Assembly (NCBI GenBank): GCA_002400495.2
Contig: NVQL02000019.1
Location: forward strand, 1 to 56,216
DNA: 56,216 nucleotides
Direction: 5' to 3'
DNA from: Alphaproteobacteria bacterium
GTDB lineage: Bacteria > Pseudomonadota > Alphaproteobacteria > Rhizobiales > OSC116
The first letter of the stretch is position 1. Each line of letters begins with the position of its first letter. A model generated the notes under the pieces. That model did not search any database and was not told the DNA's origin. It saw only the letters and a list, made by a program, of their open reading frames with translations. A program made the position numbers and the translations under genes. Shown piece after piece: positions 1-8,560 of the stretch.

Positions 1-654
1 GGCAAATTATTATATGTAAATTACAAAGCCAATGGCAAAGTCTACACCTATTACCGTTTTGGCAGCCAGTTTTATGATGGCAATGGCAAGTCAATCAACG
101 GCTCATCAAGCGTTCCGGTATCTGGCAAGGGCTTTATGGCCATTCCTGTACCCGGTGCTAGAATGACCAGCAAATTCGGCATGCGCCGTCATCCGGTTTT
201 CCGCCGCTGGAAAATGCATTCCGGCACCGATTTCGCCGCCCCACGTGGCACACCTATTTATGCAGCCGCCTCAGGCAAAGTCACCATCGCCAGATGGTAT
301 GGCGGTGCAGGGCGTTATGTGCAAATCAGCCATAGCAATGGTTATGCCAGTGGCTATATGCATATGACCCGTTTTGCCAGCGGCATGAAAAAAGGCCGCA
401 ACATTAAGAAAGGCCAAATCATTGGTTATGTTGGCTCAACCGGCACAGCCACCGGCAATCATCTACATTTCGAAGTGATGAAAAACGGCAAAAAAATCAA
501 CCCGATGAATATGATCGGCAATAGCAGCGGTAGCCGCGTGGCCAGCTCTGGTAAACTTTCAGGCAATCAATTGTCTAAGTTTAAGAAAGAAAAATCCCGC
601 ATCACCCGCATGTTAAACCAAACCAGCGCGATCGAAAAGATTGCGAAGAGGTAA
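1..654 (+). CDS. M23 family metallopeptidase (3' part)
   Basis: This is the C-terminal part of a zinc endopeptidase that cuts peptidoglycan cross-bridges, probably in the periplasm. The frame is open from base 1 and has no start in the window, so the gene is cut by the window edge. The M23 zinc motif H-S-G-T-D is at visible codons 73-77, and the H-L-H triad is at codons 154-156, followed by F-E-V-M. A basic tail of about 45 residues rich in Lys, Arg and Ser follows the domain. The coding strand is C-rich, unlike + strand genes further right. The family call is secure; the N-terminal part, and hence substrate targeting, cannot be seen. Confidence 0.9.
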   Translation, partial: GKLLYVNYKANGKVYTYYRFGSQFYDGNGKSINGSSSVPVSGKGFMAIPVPGARMTSKFGMRRHPVFRRWKMHSGTDFAAPRGTPIYAAASGKVTIARWYGGAGRYVQISHSNGYASGYMHMTRFASGMKKGRNIKKGQIIGYVGSTGTATGNHLHFEVMKNGKKINPMNMIGNSSGSRVASSGKLSGNQLSKFKKEKSRITRMLNQTSAIEKIAKR

Positions 655-702
655 GGAATTTGAGCCAAGTTAGGTTTGAATTTGGTTTGGGGTTTAGTCT
701 AG

Positions 703-1055
703 TTTTTTTCGTTCGGCTTCGCCTCTCTAGTTAGCCCCTGCGGGCGCTTACCTCCGCAAGCTTGCTAAGCCACTCAGCCGCTGGTCAGATGCAAATTCAT
801 CACCCCCAATCAACCACATTAAGCTTAGTGAGCTAGAGTTTGATGAACCTCCGAACTCATGTGCCTTGCTTGGGAAAAGAGTCCGAAGCCTTTAGGCTGA
901 GGCAAGCGCGACCGCGCGTCGCCGTTAGGCGTGGCAAGAGAGCGGAGCGAACGCACGCTAGTGCTGCTAGCCTACCGATAGGTAGGCGAAAAAGAGAGGC
1001 CAAAGCCGAACGAAAAAATGCAAACTTCCAGAGCATTAACAGGGGCGCCACCCTG
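703..1055 (+). repeat. Mosaic hairpin repeat, copy 1
   Basis: Copy of the dispersed element described under copy 2. Its left arm is of a different type from most copies: it starts with a T-run and a GTTCGGCTTCGCC hairpin and lacks the outer terminal repeat. The right end keeps the conserved end AACTTCCAGAGCATTA (1022-1037). Internal hairpins include GCCTACC-GATA-GGTAGGC at 970-987, a compensated version of the stem in copy 3. Confidence 0.85.
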
Positions 1056-1108
1056 AGCCAACCGCAGGTAATGCACCAAAATTTAGCGCCCCACCCAGCC
1101 GCCACAAA

Positions 1109-1142
1109 AAAACAAGCAAACCAATTTCGGATTGCTTGTTTC
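1109..1142. terminator. Possible bidirectional terminator
   Basis: A stem AAACAAGCAA / TTGCTTGTTT encloses a small loop, with A-rich sequence before it and T-rich sequence after it. It lies just right of repeat copy 1. It could end transcription from the M23 gene on the + strand and from the small minus-strand frame at 1189-1386. Confidence 0.5.
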
Positions 1143-1188
1143 ATTTCGGCTAACTAGATTTAGCTCAAGGTTCAGGTGGCAAAAGCCA

Positions 1189-1386
1189 CTATTGCCACAT
1201 TGTCTCTCGAAGTGTCGCCATATACTTATGCAGCTGCCGCTCTGGGAAACAATCTTGTTGGTTATCGCTAATGTCTGAACTTAAGCTGGCTTCGAGGTGG
1301 CTGTAAGTTTCGCAACCGCTCCGAAACACGCGCTGAAATATTGCAGAAATTAAATTAATGTTGGCTAATTTTTCTATTCTATTCAT
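1189..1386 (-). CDS. Possible small hypothetical protein (65 aa)
   Basis: I do not recognise this frame. It starts with ATG at 1386 behind a reasonable ribosome binding site (AGGAGC, about 7 bases upstream) and lies between repeat copy 1 and alkB, pointing away from alkB. The predicted protein is soluble, has two cysteines and shows no signal peptide or membrane segment. A small inverted-repeat terminator lies beyond its stop at 1109-1142. It may be a real small gene or a chance frame; the RBS is the main argument for it. Confidence 0.35.
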   Translation of the reverse strand: MNRIEKLANINLISAIFQRVFRSGCETYSHLEASLSSDISDNQQDCFPERQLHKYMATLRETMWQ

Positions 1387-1447
1387 TTAAGATGCTCCTA
1401 TAATGAAAGTCCGCACCTAATACATAACTCTAATTTTTAACAGATTA

Positions 1448-2119
1448 ATGACAGTCCAAAAACCCACACTGATTCAAAACGGTTTCGAAATCTACAAACA
1501 AGCTTTAGATGTCAAAACCCAAAAGCAGCTAGTAGAAATCATCCGTCAAATGGTGGCAATATCACCATTATATCAGCCCACCATGCCACGCACAGGCACA
1601 CCGCTTAACGTCAAAATGACCAACCTCGGCAAATTTGGTTGGGTCAGCGATAAACAAAATGGCTATCGATACCAAGAATTTCACCCCATCACCAAACAGA
1701 ATTGGCCAGACATTCCGCGTGAAATAATCGACATTTGGCAATGTTTCACGGGAAACAGCTTAACCGAATTTAACCTTTTAAATCCTGACGTTCAGCAGAA
1801 TGAATGGCCGCTGCCCGAATGTTGTCTGGTCAATTTTTATAAGGCCGATAACAAGATGGGCATGCATGTTGATATGGATGAAGCTGACCACACAACGCCT
1901 GTATTGTCGATCAGCCTAGGCGATGATGCCATATTCCGCATGGGCGCCGCAAAGCGTGGTGGCAAAACCGCGAGCATTAAACTGCAATCGGGCGATGTGG
2001 TGGTTTTTGCCAATGAAGCGCGGATGTTTTACCACGGCGTTGACCGTATTATCGGCGGGACATCTAGCTTGCTGAAAGGTGAGGGGCGGTTGAATTTAAC
2101 GTTGCGGCGGGTGACGTGA
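1448..2119 (+). CDS. alkB: AlkB-type Fe(II)/2-oxoglutarate dioxygenase (DNA repair)
   Basis: Predicted to remove methyl groups from 1-methyladenine and 3-methylcytosine in damaged DNA by oxidative demethylation. At 223 residues it matches AlkB in length. The iron ligands are visible as H140-x-D142 (motif M-H-V-D-M-D-E) and H196 (F-Y-H-G-V-D-R). The closing R-L-N-L-T-L-R-R motif supplies the 2-oxoglutarate-binding arginines. The coding strand is C-rich, as in the upstream M23 gene and in contrast to + strand genes after 3.6 kb. The gene stands alone and is followed directly by repeat copy 2. Confidence 0.92.
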   Translation: MTVQKPTLIQNGFEIYKQALDVKTQKQLVEIIRQMVAISPLYQPTMPRTGTPLNVKMTNLGKFGWVSDKQNGYRYQEFHPITKQNWPDIPREIIDIWQCFTGNSLTEFNLLNPDVQQNEWPLPECCLVNFYKADNKMGMHVDMDEADHTTPVLSISLGDDAIFRMGAAKRGGKTASIKLQSGDVVVFANEARMFYHGVDRIIGGTSSLLKGEGRLNLTLRRVT

Positions 2120-2129
2120 GGTTTGCTCA

Positions 2130-2531
2130 GACATAGACAGTTGGCTGTACTGCCTATACTCTGGAAGTTTGCATTATGTTTGGCACTGCGTGCGTTCGCT
2201 CCGCTCTCTAGCTAAGCCACTCAGCCGCTGATCAGCGGTAAAATCACCACCCAACCTAACCGCATTATGCTTAGTGAGCTCGAGTTTGGCGAAACTCCGA
2301 ATTTCGATGCGTCCCGACAAACTCAGAATTTGTAGCCTTGTGCTTATCGTGGGAAAAGGGTCCGAAGCCTTTGGCTGAGGTAAGCGCGACTGCGCGTCGC
2401 CGTTAGGCGTGGCAAGAGAGCGGAGCGAACGCACGCTAGTGCTAATAGAGAGCAACGCGAACGATAAAAGAGAGGCCGCGCCGAACGAAAAAATGCAAAC
2501 TTCCAGAGCATAGGCAGCACTGCCAATTGTC
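2130..2531 (+). repeat. Mosaic hairpin repeat, copy 2 (most complete copy)
   Basis: A 400-bp intergenic element. The terminal inverted repeats are at 2136-2175 and 2492-2531 and match at 36 of 40 positions when one is reverse-complemented; each starts near GACA(G/A)TTGGC and runs in to CTGGAAGTTTGCATT. Inside them a second inverted pair (GCGTTCGCTCCGCTCTCTAG on the left, its complement on the right) encloses a core with several short hairpins, including CCGCTGATCAGCGG. No protein is coded. It lies between the convergent genes alkB and tsaD and sits exactly where the GC skew changes sign. Confidence 0.9.
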
Positions 2532-2548
2532 TTTTTGTCGGCAGAGTT

Positions 2549-3619
2549 TTATTCGTAAAGTGGCCAACGCGCGCGGGGGGGCGCGGTGAGGTTGTTGGTG
2601 TTGCCATTTAAATATTGGGTGATGCCTGCCCAGGCGATCATGGCGCCATTGTCGGTGCATAGATTCGCCGGCGGAACGATTAGTTCGAAATTATGTTGTT
2701 GGCCGAGGGCGGTTAATTTTTTGGCGATGGCTTGGTTGGCGGCTACGCCGCCTGCAATTATGAGTTTTTGGGGTGAATCAATGGTAACATTGAGATTTTC
2801 GCGAAAAAGCAGCATTGCGCGTTTTAGGCGGTCGGCTAAAACATCGGTGGCTGCGGCTTGGAATGCGGCGCAAAGGTCGTACTTATCTTGTTGGGTGATG
2901 GGTTGGATGTTTTTGGCGGCAAGTAGTACCGCGGTTTTTAGGCCTGAGAATGAGAAATCGCAGTTTTTGCGGCCCTTCATAGGACGAGGTAAATTGAAGC
3001 GTTTGGGATTACCTTGTTTGGCATATTGTTCGACAAATGGACCGCCGGGATAGCCAAGGCCTAGCAATTTGGCGGTTTTGTCGAAGGCTTCGCCGATAGC
3101 GTCATCGATGGTAGTACCCAATAATTCATATTGTCCTACTTTATTAACCTGCAGGATTTGGGTATGACCGCCTGAAATGAGTAATAGCAAATATGGTGGT
3201 TCGATGCCGTGGGAAAGACCTGCGGTTAATGCATGGCCTTCGAGGTGATTGACGGCTATAAATGGTAGATCATGTGCTAAAGAAATGGCTTTGCCGCTCA
3301 TCAGGCCGACGATAACGCCGCCTAAAAGGCCGGGGCCAGAGGTGGCGGCGACTAGGTTTAGGTCATTATAGGTTAATTGTGCGGTTTTGAGCGCCTCGGC
3401 GACCATTTGATCCATATATTCTATATGGGCGCGGGCGGCTAGCTCTGGCACAACGCCGCCAAATGGGGCGTGGACATCGGTTTGGGTGTGGATGATATTG
3501 GACAGAATATCGGCACTGCCATCGGCATTGCGCCTGACAATGGCAGCGGCGGTGTCATCGCAACTGGATTCTAAGCCTAGACATATGATTTGTTTATGTG
3601 ACAATTTGCGGAATCCCAC
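2549..3619 (-). CDS. tsaD: tRNA threonylcarbamoyladenosine transferase TsaD
   Basis: Transfers the threonylcarbamoyl group to A37 of tRNAs that read ANN codons, working with TsaB and TsaE. The 356-residue length fits the family. The metal-binding H125-L-E-G-H129 motif is present, as are the ASKHA-type segment S-G-G-H-T-Q and the C-T-D-N-G-A-M motif with its aspartate near residue 323. The start is a GTG at 3619 with a weak AGG upstream; no better in-frame ATG is available. It is divergent from hemC and the two promoters overlap. In many alphaproteobacteria gpsA follows tsaD; here a repeat copy follows instead. Confidence 0.95.
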   Translation of the reverse strand: MGFRKLSHKQIICLGLESSCDDTAAAIVRRNADGSADILSNIIHTQTDVHAPFGGVVPELAARAHIEYMDQMVAEALKTAQLTYNDLNLVAATSGPGLLGGVIVGLMSGKAISLAHDLPFIAVNHLEGHALTAGLSHGIEPPYLLLLISGGHTQILQVNKVGQYELLGTTIDDAIGEAFDKTAKLLGLGYPGGPFVEQYAKQGNPKRFNLPRPMKGRKNCDFSFSGLKTAVLLAAKNIQPITQQDKYDLCAAFQAAATDVLADRLKRAMLLFRENLNVTIDSPQKLIIAGGVAANQAIAKKLTALGQQHNFELIVPPANLCTDNGAMIAWAGITQYLNGNTNNLTAPPRARWPLYE

Positions 3620-3672
3620 TTGACCTAAATGCTATATATATTCATATATGAGAACGCTTTTATAATAAACGC
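3620..3672. promoter_or_regulatory. Divergent tsaD/hemC promoter region
   Basis: AT-rich spacer with a TTGACC hexamer at 3620-3625 followed by TA-rich sequence, and a perfect TATAAT at 3661-3666. If TATAAT is the -10 of hemC, transcription starts near 3672. In-frame ATGs upstream of that point cannot then be the hemC start. Confidence 0.4.
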
Positions 3673-3694
3673 CGAGATGAGGCAAGCTGTGAAT

Positions 3695-4642
3695 ATGATT
3701 CCACAAAATTTAACCCTTCCGATTAAAATTGGTAGCCGCGGTAGTCCGCTGGCTTTGATACAGGCTCAACAGACCCGTGACAGGTTGAAATCGGCCTTTG
3801 GGCTGGATGAAAAAGATTTTGAAATTATCGCCATTTCGACCAAAGGTGACCGCATTCAGGATAAGCCGCTTAAGGATTTTGGCGGTAAAGGGCTGTTTAC
3901 TAGTGAAATTGAGCAACAGCTTAGTGATGGCAAGATAGATATTGCGGTGCATAGTATGAAAGATGTGCCGACTATGCTGCCTGCGGGGCTGATAATTACG
4001 GCCATTTTGCCGCGGGAAGATGTGCGGGATGCGTTTATATCAGTTAAATATAACGCGTTAAAAGAACTGCCTGAGGGGGCGGTGATTGGGTCGTCATCTT
4101 TGCGGAGAGCGGCTATTTTGCTGGCGATGCGGCCTGACTTTAAGATTGTGAATTTTAGGGGTAATGTGCAAACGCGGCTTGAAAAACTGGCTAATGGTGA
4201 TGTGGATGCGACTATTTTGGCTTTGGCGGGGTTGAACCGTTTGGGCATTAATGAAGTGATGACGCATAGTATATCGGCGGCGGATATGTTGCCTGCGGTG
4301 GCGCAGGGCGCGATTGGGCTTGAGGTGCGTGATAATGATGTATCGATGATTAAATTATTATCGGCGATTAATTGTGGTGAAAGCCAAGCTGAAGTGAATA
4401 TGGAACGGGCGTTTTTGCGGGCGTTGGATGGCTCTTGTCGCACGCCGATTGCGGCTTTGGCGCAAGTATATGGGCAGCAAATTGAGTTTAAGGGCAAGAT
4501 TTTAACCCCTGATGGTAAGGTTGTGCATGAGGTGGCGATTACGGCACCGTTGAACCAAGGGGAAGTTTTTGGGCGTAATTTGGGCTTGGAATTACTGGAA
4601 AAAGCTGGGCCTGACTTTTTTGAACCTTTATATGAGATTTAA
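3695..4642 (+). CDS. hemC: Hydroxymethylbilane synthase (porphobilinogen deaminase)
   Basis: Joins four porphobilinogen units into hydroxymethylbilane in tetrapyrrole synthesis. The protein opens with the family motif I-G-S-R-G-S-P-L-A-L. The dipyrromethane cofactor cysteine lies in D-G-S-C-R-T-P at about residue 248. I take ATG 3695 as the start (315 aa) because a perfect -10 box lies at 3661-3666 and a GAGG lies 12 bases before it. ATG 3677 is the main alternative, while an ATG at 3629 would precede the likely transcription start. hemD begins 4 bases after the stop, so the two are surely co-transcribed. Confidence 0.95.
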   Translation: MIPQNLTLPIKIGSRGSPLALIQAQQTRDRLKSAFGLDEKDFEIIAISTKGDRIQDKPLKDFGGKGLFTSEIEQQLSDGKIDIAVHSMKDVPTMLPAGLIITAILPREDVRDAFISVKYNALKELPEGAVIGSSSLRRAAILLAMRPDFKIVNFRGNVQTRLEKLANGDVDATILALAGLNRLGINEVMTHSISAADMLPAVAQGAIGLEVRDNDVSMIKLLSAINCGESQAEVNMERAFLRALDGSCRTPIAALAQVYGQQIEFKGKILTPDGKVVHEVAITAPLNQGEVFGRNLGLELLEKAGPDFFEPLYEI

Positions 4643-4646
4643 GTGA

Positions 4647-5369
4647 ATGAAGCAGATATTAGTCACCAGACCACAGCAGGATTTTCAGCGTACAGCCGAT
4701 GGTTTGGTTGAATTGGGGTTTGGGGCGGTGTCTGCGCCTGTGATGGTTTTTTGTGAGCTTGAGTTTTTGATGCCGAAGCTGGATGAGGTGGCGGCTTTGG
4801 TTTTTACATCGGCCAATGGCATTAGAGCCATTGTGGATGTTGCTGAATTTGCGGATTTGCCTTGTTATGTGGTTGGTAAGCAAACGGCTAAGTTGGCGGC
4901 TTTGCACGGGTTTGAGGTTTTTGGCCAAGGTGCTGGTGATGTTGGGAGCTTGGTTGAAGTGATTGCGCAGGATTATTTAGCACGCGGCCTAAAAAATAGA
5001 TTATTGCATATATCAGGCGTGGAGCAGGCGGGGGATTTGGCTAAAAGCTTGGCCGAATTGTCAATTGATTGCGAGCGTTTGCGGGCTTATGAAATGAAGC
5101 CAGAAAAGCAGATAGAGCCTGAGATTGAACAAAAATTATGCGCGGGTGAAATTGATGCTATATTGTTTTATTCGACTAGAAGTGCAAAAATATTTATAGA
5201 TTTAATTGAGAAAATGGGGCATTTGGCAAAAATAAGCTCTTTACCCGTATTTTGTTTGTCAAAAAACATTGCAGATCGGGCATGTAAGCCCTATCTTAAA
5301 CAGATATATTATATAGATCAGCCCGATGAGCAGGCATTGTTAGACTTGCTGCATAAAAAATTAAACTAG
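4647..5369 (+). CDS. hemD: Uroporphyrinogen-III synthase
   Basis: Closes and inverts hydroxymethylbilane to uroporphyrinogen III, the step after HemC. At 240 residues it has the family length, with the two-lobed HemD pattern: an N-terminal L-V-T-R-P start, a V-F-T-S-A-N-G motif and, in the second lobe, F-Y-S-T-R-S-A. The sequence family is very divergent, so the position 4 bases after hemC and before the mitofilin-like and hemY genes supports the call strongly. It is the second gene of the hem operon. Confidence 0.93.
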   Translation: MKQILVTRPQQDFQRTADGLVELGFGAVSAPVMVFCELEFLMPKLDEVAALVFTSANGIRAIVDVAEFADLPCYVVGKQTAKLAALHGFEVFGQGAGDVGSLVEVIAQDYLARGLKNRLLHISGVEQAGDLAKSLAELSIDCERLRAYEMKPEKQIEPEIEQKLCAGEIDAILFYSTRSAKIFIDLIEKMGHLAKISSLPVFCLSKNIADRACKPYLKQIYYIDQPDEQALLDLLHKKLN

Positions 5370-5391
5370 ACTCTCTTATGAATAGGCCTGA

Positions 5392-6615
5392 ATGATGAGT
5401 GAAGATGATAAAAAAAATGAAGATGTAAAGCCTGAAGATGAGGTGGTTGAAACCATTGAGGTCGAAACCATTGAGGCTGAAGAGGTTGAGGCTGAAGATG
5501 TTTCGTTTGAAGAGCTTGATCGGGAATTGGATGAAATTGCGCCGCCTATCGCTAAAGAAGATAGTGGTTTTGGTGGGTTGATTGTGGCCGCTTTATTGGG
5601 CGGTGTGGCGACGGTGGTTTTGGTGTTTGGGCTGGGTTATTTTACGCTCAAATCTGACAGTTTGGGTGGTTTGAGCCATTTGATTAATGGCGGGGATGCG
5701 GCAGCGGCGGCTGAAGAGCGTTATACTGACGTTTCGACGCGTATATTGTCGATCGAAGGTGAGTTGATTGAGATACAAGAGACGATGCCTGAACCGACTG
5801 ATTTATCGCCGATTATTGACAAGATTGCTGCTTTGGAAGGCTTGGCTGCTCAGCAAACAGAGCAGAGCTTTGATTTTAATGCGGAGCTTGACGGTATTCG
5901 TGAAAGACTATCGAGTGTTGTGTTGCCCAGCGTGAGTGTGAACAGCGCGGGGGTGGCAAATGAAGCGGCGCGGGTTGTTGATTTAGAAAAAATTGCTGAT
6001 ATTGAAGTTGAGATTGCGGCGCTTACGGCGGAATTGGCGGCGGTGAAAAGTGTTGCGGAAAATGCTGCTGAGCTGGCTGCTGCTAAAAATACGGGTCTTG
6101 CTGGTGATGCTAGTGGCATGGCGACTGCGTTGGCGGTGGCCTCGTTGGAGCGGGCATTGCAGGATGAAGCGCCGTTTGAAGTGGAGCTTAACGCCTTAAA
6201 AGGTGTGGCGGGCGATAATGTTGCGCTGGCTGAATTAGCCGCTTATGCGGCAACAGGTTTGGCGAGTGAAGTGACTTTGTTGGGTCAATTTAACGGTTTG
6301 CTTGATGCGGCTTTGGTGGCGGATTTAAAAGGCGAAGGTAAATCGATATTTGATAAATTTATTGGCAATGCCAAAGCGGTTATCTCTATTCGCAAAACTG
6401 GTAATGTTGAAGGCGACAATGTCGAGGCGGTTTTGGCGCGGATGGAAGTGGCGATTTTGAACAAGAATTTAAGTGCGGCCATTGCTGAAGGCGAAGGGCT
6501 TGAAGGCCCTGCTAAAACGGTGTTTGCCAATTGGATGGCGGCGGTGAAAAGCCGCATGGCGGCACAAGATTTAATGCGCCAAGTGAGCGCGGATATATTG
6601 ACATCATTGCAATAG
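5392..6615 (+). CDS. Mitofilin-like inner-membrane protein (COG4223 type)
   Basis: A 407-residue protein with an acidic N-terminal tail of about 60 residues dominated by Glu and Val, one membrane segment at about residues 64-87, and a long Ala/Glu-rich, largely helical and probably coiled-coil periplasmic part. This layout and the place between hemD and hemY match the alphaproteobacterial mitofilin/Mic60-like proteins. Those are thought to shape or organise membranes and are linked to heme genes by position only. ATG ATG at 5392 and 5395 gives two equivalent starts. The family call rests on architecture and context. Confidence 0.8.
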   Translation: MMSEDDKKNEDVKPEDEVVETIEVETIEAEEVEAEDVSFEELDRELDEIAPPIAKEDSGFGGLIVAALLGGVATVVLVFGLGYFTLKSDSLGGLSHLINGGDAAAAAEERYTDVSTRILSIEGELIEIQETMPEPTDLSPIIDKIAALEGLAAQQTEQSFDFNAELDGIRERLSSVVLPSVSVNSAGVANEAARVVDLEKIADIEVEIAALTAELAAVKSVAENAAELAAAKNTGLAGDASGMATALAVASLERALQDEAPFEVELNALKGVAGDNVALAELAAYAATGLASEVTLLGQFNGLLDAALVADLKGEGKSIFDKFIGNAKAVISIRKTGNVEGDNVEAVLARMEVAILNKNLSAAIAEGEGLEGPAKTVFANWMAAVKSRMAAQDLMRQVSADILTSLQ

Positions 6616-6650
6616 AGTGAAACTGCAAATAAGCTAAAAAATTAGGGTGT

Positions 6651-8540
6651 ATGATGATTAGATTGATTGGGTATTTTATAGCATTTGTGGTGTTTGTTAC
6701 CTCGGTCGTGTGGCTGAATAACAATCCTGGATTTGTGGAATTTGACTGGTTTGACTATCACATTAAAATTTCGATGGGTCTGTTTATTGCGGCCATTGTT
6801 ATATTGGTGGTGCTGTGTGTGATCACATGGCGTTTGGTGCGCGGTATTATGGGTGCGCCTGATGCTTTTGGGGTGTTTTTCTCATCACGCAAACGCAAAA
6901 AAGGCTATGAGGCTTTGTCGAAGGGTATTATTGCGGTTGGTTCTGGCGATTTAAGAGGCGCGCAAAAATTTGCTCGGTTGGCGACTGATAAATTAGACAA
7001 TGAACCTTTGACTTTGTTATTGCGGGCGCAAACTGCGCAGTTGGAAGGCAATAGAGACCAAACTCATAAAGCTTTTGAGAAAATGATTGAGCAAGATGCG
7101 ACCAAAATGCTGGGTTTGCGCGGGCTATTTATGGAAGCGCAGCGTAATGAAGATGGTGCTGCGGCCAAGCTGATCGCTTTGGATGCGGTGGCGCATGATG
7201 GGCAGAGTAAATGGGCATTGAACGGGTTGTTTGACATGCAAACAGCCGAGGGCGACTGGGGCGGTGCGCTTAACAGCTTGTTGATGATTGGCCGTTTAGA
7301 GGGCGCAAATATAGGTGAAAACAAACGCAAACGCGCGGTTTTGCTGACTGCCGAGGCGATGAATATTGAAAATAGTAATGCCGAGCGGGCTTTGGAATTG
7401 GCGTTAGAAGCCCGTACCTATGCGCCCGAATTGGTGGCAGCCACAGTGCTTGCTGCCAAATTATTATTGGCTAAGGGCAGCTTGCGCAAGGCGCATAAAT
7501 TGTTAGAAAAATGCTGGCGTTTGGCGCCGCACCCGGAGCTTGGCGCGTTATTTGTCGTGCAAAAAGATGCTGAAAAACCCAATATGCGGCTAAAACGCGT
7601 GCAGACATTTGCTTTAAAGGCTGGGATTGGCCATGCTGACATGGCAGCGCGCGGCATTGTGGAAGCCGCGGTGATGGTGGCGCGGGTGGCGATTGAGCAG
7701 GGTGACTGGGCGGCAGCGCGCAAAGCACTGGAAAATATTGTGGCTGATGACCCGAGTGCGCGGATTTGCACTTTGATGGCTAAGATTGAGCAAGGTGAAT
7801 TGGGCAATAGAGGGCTGGTGGCAGAATGGTTGGCGCGGGCGCAACGTGCGCCGAATGACGCTGTTTGGCTGGCGGATGGGCATATTGCTGATGTTTGGGC
7901 ACCGGTATCGCCTGTGACGGGTGAATTGGATGCCTATGAATGGAAAGTGCCTGATTATAATTTGGCACAAGTTGAAGCTGATATGGCGGCGAATATTTTG
8001 CTTGAGCATCATGAAAGTGAAGTGCAGGCTTTGCAGAGCCAAGAAAAGGCGCAAAAACAAGCGATTGTGGATGTGAAGAAAAAAGCCAAGTTAGAAATGG
8101 CTAAGATTACTGAAGAAAAGCAGAAGAAACTCGCCAAAGATAAGCTTTCTGACGAGAGTGGTGGGGATGATGGTGGTAATGAAGGTGGAATTGATGGGGC
8201 TAAAATTACTGTTGTTGCGGCGCCGAAAACCGTGGATGTGAAGATTGAAAAAGTGAAGGCACAGGAAAAAATTGATTTTCAACCTGCTGATGCCAGCCCA
8301 CAAAAATCGGGTACTAAAAAATCTAGCGGATTGAAAGCAAGTGATGACAAGAAGCCGACTAAAAAGAAAACCAATAAAAACAAACCTAATAAAGTGACGC
8401 AGCAAGCCAGCAAAAGCCCTTATAGTAGCCAGCCGATTGTAGACGGGAATGACCAAGCGGCATTGCCGCATCGCCCTGATGACCCTGGTTTACTGAGTGA
8501 TGATAAAGATGCTGGTGAAGGTGGTTATTATTCTAATTGA
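6651..8540 (+). CDS. hemY: HemY-type TPR membrane protein
   Basis: A 629-residue protein with two N-terminal membrane segments (about residues 4-22 and 44-64) bearing the HemY_N hallmarks, followed by tetratricopeptide-like helical repeats rich in Ala and Leu. It ends in a Lys-rich and then low-complexity tail from about residue 470 that is longer than in well-known homologues. HemY of this type is tied to heme synthesis by operon position; its biochemical role is unclear, and it is not the Bacillus oxidase of the same name. It follows the mitofilin-like gene by 35 bases and closes the hem operon. Confidence 0.85.
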   Translation: MMIRLIGYFIAFVVFVTSVVWLNNNPGFVEFDWFDYHIKISMGLFIAAIVILVVLCVITWRLVRGIMGAPDAFGVFFSSRKRKKGYEALSKGIIAVGSGDLRGAQKFARLATDKLDNEPLTLLLRAQTAQLEGNRDQTHKAFEKMIEQDATKMLGLRGLFMEAQRNEDGAAAKLIALDAVAHDGQSKWALNGLFDMQTAEGDWGGALNSLLMIGRLEGANIGENKRKRAVLLTAEAMNIENSNAERALELALEARTYAPELVAATVLAAKLLLAKGSLRKAHKLLEKCWRLAPHPELGALFVVQKDAEKPNMRLKRVQTFALKAGIGHADMAARGIVEAAVMVARVAIEQGDWAAARKALENIVADDPSARICTLMAKIEQGELGNRGLVAEWLARAQRAPNDAVWLADGHIADVWAPVSPVTGELDAYEWKVPDYNLAQVEADMAANILLEHHESEVQALQSQEKAQKQAIVDVKKKAKLEMAKITEEKQKKLAKDKLSDESGGDDGGNEGGIDGAKITVVAAPKTVDVKIEKVKAQEKIDFQPADASPQKSGTKKSSGLKASDDKKPTKKKTNKNKPNKVTQQASKSPYSSQPIVDGNDQAALPHRPDDPGLLSDDKDAGEGGYYSN

Positions 8541-8560
8541 ACTAAAAAGTGAGACTATAT

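Noticed and set aside
840..1157. Open frame of 105 codons (and its antisense partner) between the M23 and alkB genes
   Set aside because: It lies wholly inside repeat copy 1 and the adjoining terminator. Similar Arg/Ser-rich peptides arise from every repeat copy in several frames, so these are shadows of the repeat.
2100..2600. Replication origin at the GC-skew flip
   Set aside because: I see no cluster of DnaA boxes, no dnaA, parA or parB genes and no AT-rich unwinding region here. The flip is kept as a finding, but the window alone does not support calling an origin.
2174..2660. Several overlapping minus-strand frames with a shared peptide motif (L-A-R-E-R-S-E-R-T-Q-C-Q-T)
   Set aside because: The same peptide is read from repeat copies at 14.4, 23.9 and 24.4 kb. 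It reflects DNA repeat conservation, not a protein family; frames start and stop at random relative to the element.
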